This document shows positions 55,843 through 64,000 of a stretch of 64,000 nucleotides of DNA, in pieces (the stretch's first letter is position 1; each line of letters starts with the position of its first letter). The DNA is taken from NCBI GenBank assembly GCA_001600095.1, contig BCIX01000007.1, positions 124,001 through 188,000 on the forward strand, read 5' to 3'. Source of the stretch: Bullera alba. Its lineage: Eukaryota; Basidiomycota; Tremellomycetes; Tremellales; Bulleraceae. The translations under genes and the position numbers were made by a program. The notes under the pieces were generated by a model, which made no database searches, was not told the DNA's origin, and was given only the letters and a program-made list of their open reading frames with translations.

Positions 55843-57659
55843 TCATACATCTTGCTCTTCACTCCCGAGATTGGACGAGGCGGTTGGCGGGATGTACCCC
55901 GACCCAGCGGAATCGATCAACTGAGCTCCCACTTTAGGCAAGGCAGACGATGCGCGAGCTTTCGTTTTGGGCGAGTCGATTAAGAGGCTTTGTACCCCTT
56001 CATCCCAATCGTCCAGCACTTGCCATACATGTGCCGGCAGCTCCAATCCTCTTCTACCCCTGCTCGGCATCCTCTCGTACCGCGTTTGCGAGTAGACATA
56101 GTCGAGGAGGACAAACGGTAGGTGCCATCCTCTGCCATAATTTTCGCCGGACACTTGATAATAGGTGAACTCGTAAGGTCCAGGTACGCCAGTAGTCCCG
56201 GTGACCCCAGATCCAGTGGTATCGACAAGTTCGGGCTCGTCGTAGGGGCTAAAATCGTAGCCGTGTTCGATAGACCCGTCTTTCGAGAGGCATGGTTCGC
56301 CAACCCAAGTTTTCCCCCATCGTCTATATGATGGATCATGTCGACCAAGTTTGAACAGGTTGCACTGTGCTCCGGTCCAGCAATGTACGAGTGTTTTCTC
56401 GCCCTTGACAAAGGTCTGGATGTGAAACGACTGCAACCCTTCGACCGACTGTGGTAGGGGAAACGGCATTTCACCACGAATGTAACCGGCTTCGAACAGG
56501 GTCAAGGACGGAAGACACTCCATCAGTTGAAGTAGTTCCGATGACAGACTTCCGGTAGTAGTCCTTGTTGGCAGAAAACCAACGTTGGAATAGTCGCCCT
56601 CGTCCTCCACCTCGTCGGATGCGCTGGGCGGCTCGTCAGGGTCATTCCTAGTGATGATGCAAAACGTCTCCAAGCCGCATGTCCATGGAGCAATCCACAA
56701 GGTGATATGCTGAGACGAATCAGCACTCTTCCGGCCGCAGACTGTCTGTGACCTACGTGATGGATGCAGCTAAACTTCTTGAGTCCGGGATATCCATCGT
56801 CGAAGAACAAGCCGTCGGGATAACCATAACAAAAGAGTTGACTGTGCCAATCCGGAGCAGAACCATCCTCCCATGAGATGTCGAAATGCACAGTCGAGAA
56901 TTCGATGTTCGGCGAGGCGAGGATTGGCAACAGATGCGCAACCAATGCGGCCTCGTCATCATCCTTCAAGGGCGACAACTTGAGATCGAACCTCTTGATA
57001 TTGTCGCACCGAGAGAGAATCGTTCGAATAAAGCGTGACTCTAGCCCTTGAAGCGAGGTCTTCACGCTCAGCGTGTCGAGGTTGTCCAACCTAGGCCATA
57101 GATCTGAATCGATCGTTGGTATGAAGTCTATCATGCAGCCGTAAACATAGAGCGACTTCAAGTTTGGGGTCATCCGCAACACGCCTGGTAGTGTCTGAAA
57201 CCAAGTGCCGTCCAGGTGGATTGTGAGGTTTTCGAGAGCGGGAAGGGGTAGCATGGCGAGGGATAGATGGGATATTGTGGCTACCATGCAATGCGTGTCC
57301 ATGGGGTGGTCCATGCAGCCTGAGAAGTCTCTCCAAGAAACGACGTATGGGCTGATCATTCGGAGTATAGCAATCGTGTCCTTGACAGCCCTGGGAATGG
57401 TGAAAACCGTCATTTTCCTGATACAGCTCACCCTAGCAGGTTGGCTCTCAAGTAGCTGCCGCAGTCCTGCCCATGATGCTGCCTCTTCTTGTCCGTCGAT
57501 CATGTGGTAATTACCTGGTGGAACTTCAAGGCGTGATAGTAGGTATGGCTCGCTGGCTGCTTTCCATGCATGATTAACCAGGACAAGTCGCTTGAGTTGA
57601 CGACCTCGGAGAAAAGATGCGATGAGGCTTTTGATGTCGTAGGGAAATAAATCGGTCAT
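55843..57659 (-). CDS. F-box-like protein
   Basis: Starts MTDLFPYDIKSLIASFLRGR, then QLKRLVLVNHAWKAASEPYL, which fits an F-box (helix, LP/FP...I...L, V...W). Two exons are clear: 56756-57659 and 55843-56700. The body has short Leu-rich strands without strict repeats: LSLAMLPLPALENLTIHLDG, NLKSLYVYGCMIDFIPTID and NLDTLSVKTSLQGLESRFIR. The second exon has WTCGLETFCIITRND and LLQLMECLPSLTLFEAGYIR. If truly an F-box, it would select substrates for an SCF ubiquitin ligase. The family is fungal and the substrate is unknown. The start ATG at 57659 has an ACC context, and a longer open frame upstream lacks an ATG. Confidence 0.72.
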
Positions 57660-58338
57660 GGTGGGAGATGCGATTGTCGAGCGTGGTGATGAGGCTGATG
57701 ATATAGAGATGATAGCCGTCGAGGGCGAGGGCGACGGTTGCAATCATTTAATCGAAAGACAGTGACGGTCGTTTGATGCTGTAGCTAGGCTGTACGAGCT
57801 GTCAATGTCGGACAGGATTCCGGGTGATGAATGAGAAGATGACAAGAAGATGACAAGAAGATGTAGAGCAGTGTAGGGCACGGTCAAGCTAGTGGCAGTT
57901 GAAACCCGAGCGCTCGAGCACCGAAGGGCCGAAACGGCTGACGTAAGGTGTCGCTGGGTCGATGCCGCTGTGCAGGGATACAGCTGACCGAGCGGCAAAG
58001 ATGCGGGGACTTGTATCTTTGGGTCGGTCGACTATGCAGACCCAGTACGCCATCGAGCACGTCCATGGCCGAGAGGCAGATTAGAAAAGCTATCCGGAAC
58101 TCTTCTCGACGGCAAAGGAACAAGCGAGGAAGGTTGTCGAGACGCAATAAGCGAGGGTAAGGTAGAAGCACAGGCCAGAGCCGCCGAAGAGCACAGTGAG
58201 GGGTGAGGCGGGTCGAACTGGAATCTAGATGGCAGAGTAGGTTGAGATTACTCAATCGTACAATGTTTCATGCGCTACATGTGATCAACTATTCTCCAAA
58301 TCTCCAGACATGACAACGGCCTGACGGCCGTGCACCTT
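57660..58338. other. Intergenic region
   Basis: F-box gene promoter and the end of the GH5 transcript. It contains about 2.5 copies of an 11-bp ATGACAAGAAG repeat at 57838-57864. A minus-strand open frame (57884-58255) is not supported. Confidence 0.5.
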
Positions 58339-60050
58339 TTACACCTGGCTCTGCAGGATTTTGACCAGTCGGTCCCTCTTCTGACAGTTTTCAAACTTGA
58401 AACTAGCGGCCAGTCGGTCCAAATCCTCGAAGGAGAGATCCTTCATCGGCTCGACAAAGTGGTCGTTGAGGTTATCCGAGATCCAAGTATACAGGGTACG
58501 TCTGAACGTGTGTTGCTGGATTCGATCAGCTTGATACTTCGGAGGGTACTCACCTTGAACGACCAGAAGGGTGGGTAGGTCGGGACGGCCTGGGGAAAGG
58601 TCTTTTGCATCCAGTCCATGACCGGCTGGAAGACCTCTGTAGTGGCTTTACTATCAGGGCGTCAGCTTTGACCTCGCTTCTACAAAAACTGCACCTACTC
58701 GTCCGTGCCCCAGAACTCGAGGGCATGCTTGCGCTTGTGGTCGATACGCTCCCTGAAGATGGTGTTCCACATGCTATCTGGCTTTGCGGAGACGATGCCC
58801 TGAACGCCGATATCCTTGTAGAGCCAGATTGTCCAGGAGATCTTGTCCTCGTCGTACACCTTGAGCTGCTCCTCGAGGGCTCCGTATCGCCCATCGTTGA
58901 TCTTTTCCCAGTCGGGTCCCTCGGAATCCGCCGTGGCGTACACGACACCAAACTCGCCGTTCCAGATCGGCGAGTTGGTCTCCTTGCTAAAGTCGACTTT
59001 GCGCTCGTACGACCTTCGGACCTTGGCCTTGTGCTCGTCGGAGCCGTCATAGTGTCGCCCGATGGGGAAGCCGAACCTACACAGTCGTCAGAACACTGTC
59101 GGTATACTTGGTATACTTGTACGTACATGGAGTAGTCGTGGCACGAGAAGATGGCATTGTCGCATCGGAAGCCGGCTTTGGAAAAGTCGCTAAAGTCGGC
59201 ACCAAACGTGTTTCCATCAAAGCACAGGATGTGATCCGGGTCCTTGGCTCGGACGGCCTTGGCCAGTCGGTCGTAGAAGGCGAGCAAGCGGGGCGCACCG
59301 GGCTGATCGTCTGTGGGCTCGTTCAAGAGGTTGTACCCAGCCACCCAGGGGTTGCTAGGATCGTCAGAGACTGTTTAAGGAGGGGTTACTCACCCCTTGT
59401 ACCTCTCGGCAATGGCCTCCCAGATCCTGACTGTCCTGTCCTGGAACTCTTTGAATTCCCAGAGAAGGGCCGCTGGCATGGCATTGTCCGAGTGCCAGTC
59501 AAAGTTTTGGCCGCCTGGAGCGGCGTGCAGGTCGAGAATGGTGTAGATGCCGTGCTTGCCGTTCTACAAGGCATCAGCGATATTCAGCCCGAGTGGTACT
59601 CACCAGCTCGATCACTCGGTCAATATACTTGAAACCCTCGTGCTTGATCACATACGGGTCCAGATCATCGTTCAGGTGTCGATAGTTGATGGCCAGTCTC
59701 TGCATATTGAGGCCAAGAGAGGCGAACCACTCGGCATCGGGCTCAGCGTAGACTACCAGTTAGCCACTGGCCAGACGAGGATTGACTCACAGTACTCGTA
59801 GAACTTTTCAAAGAAAAAGTCGTACTTTTCCTGCCCGATGAGCTGGAGCATGCTCTTTCGAAAGGCCTTTTCGTGGCCGGGGTATCCATTGGTAAAGTTC
59901 TCCAGGAGGAGGTATGCGCCCAGGCAGGCCTGTAGCGTGTCAGCTCTACATACGGTATTCGACAGGAGCAACACTTACACCTCGGAGGGCGACCTTTTCC
60001 CCGGCGGGGTTGACGATCGAGTTGCCTTCGCAGCGTAGTAGTCCTGGCAT
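58339..60050 (-). CDS. Glycoside hydrolase family 5 enzyme without visible signal peptide
   Basis: A TIM-barrel endo/exo-glycanase of about 410 residues in nine or so exons. Opens [20 protein letters not shown]. Then follow [60 protein letters not shown] and [19 protein letters not shown], where Glu in LNEP is the acid/base. [24 protein letters not shown] and [13 protein letters not shown] follow, the last holding the nucleophile Glu. The end is [31 protein letters not shown] and LVKILQSQV. Both catalytic Glu are present, so it should be active on a beta-linked glycan or oligosaccharide. There is no hydrophobic N-terminal stretch, so the enzyme looks cytosolic. It diverges from the sugar-transporter gene at 61369. 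Confidence 0.9.
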
Positions 60051-60419
60051 CTTGAGTGGTGAGTTGGATTGTGGTGACGACTCGAGGATGTGATGCTAGT
60101 CAACTTAAGCCAATGCTGGCCCGGTGTTCTGTCTCCAGAAATCAGGATGCGGAATGACCGGTCGGCAATTACACTACGTGGACAACCTCATCCTCGCATC
60201 CTCTCGCAGCAATCTCGCTGCATACCCTTTGACATCCCCGGGAACCTCCCGAGAGCTCTGCCGGGGATGCGTTGTATTGATCCCCTCTGATCTCCTCTGT
60301 CAAAGTCGAATTAGCGATGTAGACGATGTAAACTCGCTGCGAGTCGACCTCTCTCGACGCAAGTGATCGTCTCTTTGCCGCGATTTGCCAACTCACAATA
60401 CAGCCGGTATGGATAATCC

Positions 60420-60650
60420 TCGGAAGCTACAGCCCTCTCTGGCCCTGCCTCTGCCTCTGAGTCTGGGCTGCTCTCTGCTGCTCTGCCGGGCTCTGTCCGG
60501 GTGGGCCTCTCAGGGCCTCTCTATGACTTTCTGGGACTCTCTCTGCCTCTTTGGGCATCTTTGGGCATGGCAGAGCGGGCAGCGGCAGGCATCGGCACGA
60601 GCTGGCACGACCTGGCACCTCCTGGCACGGCAGGCATCAACCTTAACAGA
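60420..60650. repeat. CTCTG/GGCAC low-complexity patch
   Basis: About 230 bp of short imperfect repeats: CTCTGCCTCT and GGGCTCT first, then TGGCACGA and GGCACCTCC units. Likely slippage sequence in the promoter region. Confidence 0.6.
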
Positions 60651-61300
60651 CCTTAACGCCCTGAACGCGCCCTTTCTGAGCCTGATCTGCCATAGCCGCA
60701 ATTTGTTTACAGCATCTTGGCCAAGAACTCCGGAAGCTCCGGGTGTATAGGCGTCCTCTGCTGAGCCAAATCTGTGCCTTCTATGCGGTAGTTGCACGCG
60801 AAAGCTTCGGGAAAACCAGAGCCGTCGTCTCGGTCGAGTGCAGAGGTCGGGCCCGTAAGATGTGTGAGACATGGTGTAAGAGCCTGTAAGAGCTGCGGCA
60901 GTTTGCAGTGCCACAGCGGCAGCGGCCGAGTGGCGTGTATAATTGTGTTTACGCTTTCAACCTCCTTCAGCATCCCTCGCTAATGAGCAGGGCTATGTTG
61001 AGCAGTAGGAGGCTGTATGTAGTAGCCGCCGCGGCCGAAGTCCCAGGGCCGAAACACCTCCCCGTCATGCCCCTCGAGCCCCCTCGTCAGCCCAGCTCAG
61101 ACCTCGTCGCCCCTCCCGAGTCTAGCGGAGAGATGAGGAGTGACGACCACAATGTGACGAACGTTGGGCAGCCCCGAAAGTGCCCCGGCCCCGACTACCT
61201 CCCGACCTCCAGCTCCTAAGACAGTGAACACGATTTCCGACAGCCGTTGAGCCGTAACAACAATACTCCGTGGCCATCAAGGTCTCGCTCTCCAACAATG

Positions 61301-61308
61301 TATAAGAG
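61301..61308 (+). promoter_or_regulatory. TATA box of sugar transporter 2
   Basis: TATAAGAG, 61 bp before the ATG at 61369. Confidence 0.5.
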
Positions 61309-61368
61309 CCTCGCTGGGGCCTCGATCCCCCGCAGTAAAGCACAAACTCGTCAATCTCAAAGTTCATC

Positions 61369-63197
61369 ATGGGCTTCTATTCCGATCTCGTGAGTCACTA
61401 AAGGTAGAGTCGATACTGACACTGTGCAGACGCCAAAGCTGGCACTTGTCTCTTTCATCGGATCCCTAGGAGCGTTAAGTTTCGGAGTGAGTCGAAGGCT
61501 TGTGCACAGTAGGACATGGCTAATCGCCCACAGTATGACAACGGATGGTGGGGGTTCATCCTCGGTTCACCCTACTTTAACGACCAATTCGGCAGCACGG
61601 CAACGACCAACCCAGCCACCGGCGTCACCACGATTGGCCTCTCTTCCAGCGAGCAGAGCGCGGGTACTGGTCTCGGCACTGCTGGTATCATGATCGGCTG
61701 CATGATCGCACCCTGGGTCAACGAAAAGTATGGACGAAAAAAGTCCTTCCTCCTCCTCGCCGCCATAGGTATCATCGGCTCCCTGATCCAAGCTCTGTCG
61801 ACGATCGGAACGCAGTACTGGGTCTTGATCGCCGGAAAGGTTGTCCTCAACGTCTCTGTTGGTATCGCCTCGGCCGTCATCGGGGTCTATCTCAGTGAAT
61901 GCGCTCCGGCGAGTCTTCGAGGGGCTCTGATGTCAAATTACAACATTGTCCAGGTACGTCCTCATCCGATGACTCTGCTGACATTTAGAACGTCGGGTAT
62001 GTCCTTGCCGCCGGTACCGTCTACGGCGTGGTCAACAAGACAAACATGATCAACTGGCTCCTACCCATCGGCCTCCAATTCGTCCTTCCAATCGCCATCA
62101 TCCTCTGCTCTGGATTCCTCCCGGAATCCCCCCGATGGCTCGCTGGACAAGGTCGACTGGAGGAAGCCGCCAGTGTCCTGCGATCTCTCCGAGGCAACAC
62201 CCTCGGACCCAATTCCGACGAGCTGGTTTGGAAAGAGGTTCAGGAAATCAAGGCAAACTTTGACGAACAGCGGGCTCTTCATTCCGGAGTCTCCTTCCTC
62301 GAGCTGTTCCGTGGGCCAAATCTCAGAAGAACGCTCATCGCCATCGGTCTGCAGTCGCTCCAGCAAGCACAGGGAGTTTCGTTCGTTTCCAACTACGTCC
62401 TCATCCTCCTCCAGCGACTGGGTATTGCCAATGTCTATACGATCGTCCTGGTCCTCTACGTCGTCTTGTTTGTCACCTCCCTCGGCGCCTTTTACTTTCC
62501 CGACAAGCTGGGTCGTCGATTCCGTGAGTAAGCTCTTCTGTGACAACGCTGACAACTTTAGTCCTCCTGTTCGGATCCACGGCAATGTGCATCTGCATGA
62601 CCATCTTTGGCGCCATCAGTGCCGCGTTCGAACAGCCCACTGGCCACTACGCCAACCTCCTCGTTGTCACCCTCTTCATCTGGATCTCCATCTTCTCCAA
62701 CACCTGGTCAGTCATCCCTTGGACTGTCGCCGCCGAGATCTCATCCGCGCCGTTGCGTGAGAAGACGCTGGCTCTTGCCTCCTGGAGTGGTTTCGGTGTC
62801 GGTCTCGCCGTTGGCTTTGTCGTCCCATACAGTGAGTCCAGCCGCCCCGAGCTAGAGCTGACATTGTGTAGTCCAGAACGAGGGTTACGGAAATCTCGGT
62901 GGCAAGATCGCTTTCCTCTGGGCTGCCTTCTCTCTCGTCTCGTAAGTAATCTGGATCTAGAGAGGATCTGTCATCTGACCCCCCATTAGTGGCGTCTTTG
63001 TCTTCTTCTTCCTGCCGGAGCTCAAGGGTCGATCGCTGGAGGAGCTCGACTACATGTTCGAGGCGCGACTACCCACCCGGTCATTCCGCAAATTCGACTC
63101 GGCCGAGATGGTCGCCGACAAGCGCAAGGCCCATGACACCGAGGTCGAACACGAGGGTGTGGAGAAGAAGGTGGCGGAGATTGAGCATGTGGCTTAG
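61369..63197 (+). CDS. MFS sugar transporter
   Basis: Major facilitator sugar porter. The first exon is short (MGFYSDL), then TPKLALVSFIGSLGALSFG across an intron to YDNGWWGFILGSPYF, an N-terminal helix with the GYDN motif. Then come GLGTAGIMIGCMIAPWVNEK, YGRKKSFLLLAAIGIIGSLI (loop 2-3 GRK), VLIAGKVVLNVSVGIASAVI, YLSECAPASLRGALMSNYNI (the E..P...RG motif), FLPESPRWLAGQGRLEEAAS, IGLQSLQQAQGVSFVSNYVL (helix 7 QQxxG), VIPWTVAAEISSAPLREKTL, then FLPELKGRSLEELDYMFEAR. It is similar in plan to the transporter at 51417 but in a different branch. The tail is Lys/Glu-rich (EKKVAEIEHVA). The substrate is unknown. Confidence 0.92.
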
Positions 63198-64000
63198 GCG
63201 GGAATTGTATAGCGGCTGGTCGTTGCTCGTCGACGACTCGACATAGACTCATAGACTCATAGAAACCTAGATGCATATGTGCATAATCATGTGATACTTC
63301 GTTATCCAGCAGTGCCAAGGCTGATGCTGGCTGATGCTGTGGCCCTGTGGCTAATCGATCGTCATGTAAACAGTTCTCGCTGGCAGGGGGCTATTAGGCG
63401 GACGACAGTGACAAGAATAGAGATCATTCGCGTGTCTCGACTAGACTAGCTTCCGTTACCGTACTGTTGGCTGTGCCAACTGCTTTAGTACATTTCCACT
63501 ATCTGTGATACCTTATCGCCCCACAGAGTGCTGAGAGTCACAGTACTCTATTGTCTACAGGCGGATCTGTGAGCTTGAGCTATAGATGTCTGTCTGATCC
63601 ATTACGTATACACTGGCAGGCTACCACTCTTTAGCACGCTCTTCGAGTCGCCAGTAGCATGTGAGCACGTACCATCCCGTCAATCCTCCAAGTCGGCTTC
63701 GATGTCCATATCCAGCATCGTAGTCGTCACGTTCGCGGCAAATTCGGTGCATAGGACGGTTGATCTCGGATCTATTCACAATCAGTCATTCTCCCGAGCA
63801 CTCCTGCCTGATGAGAGGATGAGTGAGGACAGGTGAGGGCGATTGTCATGGTGTATGACGCTCTGTGCGGGATATTCTCGCTGCGAGCTCGCTGCCCATT
63901 CACAATCTCGGTCCAGATCTCTGGAATCATTCGCAAACGAAGGAGCCGTCTGGTGGATAAATGTCGGAAGCTGGCAATTAAGTAACGTTCATGAACTACC
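63198..64000. other. Right-hand end of the window
   Basis: Transporter 3' end followed by non-coding sequence and a possible terminal exon of a minus-strand gene (63680-63771, listed separately). The rest to the edge shows no clear exon. Confidence 0.4.
63680..63771 (-). CDS. Possible last exon of a gene running off the window
   Basis: After a TAG acceptor the minus strand reads RSTVLCTEFAANVTTTMLDM then DIEADLED and TGA. The acidic ending and clean acceptor suit a terminal exon. I cannot place any further exon between here and the window edge, and no family is recognised. Confidence 0.2.

Larger units (their letters stand above)
60051..61368. other. 1.3-kb divergent promoter region, GH5 / sugar transporter 2
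   Basis: Contains a CTCTGCCTCT/GGGCAT-rich low-complexity patch (60420-60650) and a TATA box for the transporter (61301-61308). No supported gene. Confidence 0.5.

Noticed and set aside
57660..57743. Longer N-terminus for the F-box-like protein
   Set aside because: The upstream extension starts at TTG. The ATG at 57659 opens directly on the F-box-like helix.
1..64000. CRISPR arrays, insertion sequences, rRNA or tRNA genes
   Set aside because: No spaced direct repeats of CRISPR type, transposase or reverse-transcriptase motifs, or RNA-gene signatures were found. The window is eukaryotic.

Overview
The window is nuclear DNA of a basidiomycete fungus, most likely a Tremellomycetes yeast (Cryptococcus/Kwoniella type). 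Genes are dense and lie on both strands. They are cut by many short introns (mostly 40-75 nt) with GTGAGT-like donors and a CTGAC/CTAAC branch motif just before the AG. The proteins match standard fungal families. I worked from sequence alone, so the genus is an inference. I see no transposon, rRNA, tRNA or CRISPR array.

Layout. 0.9-4.3 kb: homeodomain transcription factor (+). 4.7-5.5 kb: MBF1 coactivator (+). 5.6-7.5 kb: SR-type cyclophilin (-). 7.8-10.1 kb: an unrecognised Cys-rich protein with an internal domain duplication, preceded by a decayed copy of its own first exon. 10.5-12.1 kb: NAPE-PLD-like metallo-beta-lactamase (+). 12.3-13.5 kb: poorly resolved Cys-containing gene (-). 13.5-15.6 kb: gamma-tubulin (-). 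16.3-18.1 kb: GT31-like Golgi glycosyltransferase (+). 18.9-24.4 kb: Bud4/anillin-like septum protein (-). 25.0-27.1 kb: eIF4B (-). 28.1-30.4 kb: two divergent short-chain dehydrogenase-type genes. 31.0-32.9 kb: four-span membrane protein with repeat-filled introns (+). 33.2-35.0 kb: Atg3 (-). 35.3-38.2 kb: two methyltransferases, EFM4-like and BMT5-like (+). 38.5-41.5 kb: Ras GTPase-activating protein (-). 42.7-43.2 kb: TMA7 (-), split into seven exons. 43.5-46.5 kb: dienelactone hydrolase and the vitamin B6 synthase PDX1 (+). 46.8-49.1 kb: CCCH zinc-finger protein (-). 51.4-55.0 kb: sugar transporter and 1-Cys peroxiredoxin (+). 55.8-57.7 kb: F-box-like protein (-). 58.3-63.2 kb: a GH5 glycosidase (-) divergent from a second sugar transporter (+).

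Most of this is housekeeping: translation (eIF4B, TMA7, EFM4, BMT5, MBF1), cytoskeleton and septation (gamma-tubulin, Bud4), Ras signalling, autophagy, redox and vitamin B6. The less ordinary observations are: (i) an 11-bp motif, TTTGATTCCGC, repeated exactly in four intergenic regions; (ii) the novel-looking duplicated-domain protein and its relic; (iii) extreme exon fragmentation, with exons of 3, 4, 8 and 9 nt; (iv) an 18-bp palindrome between the divergent dehydrogenase genes; (v) a GH5 enzyme without a visible signal peptide beside a sugar importer.
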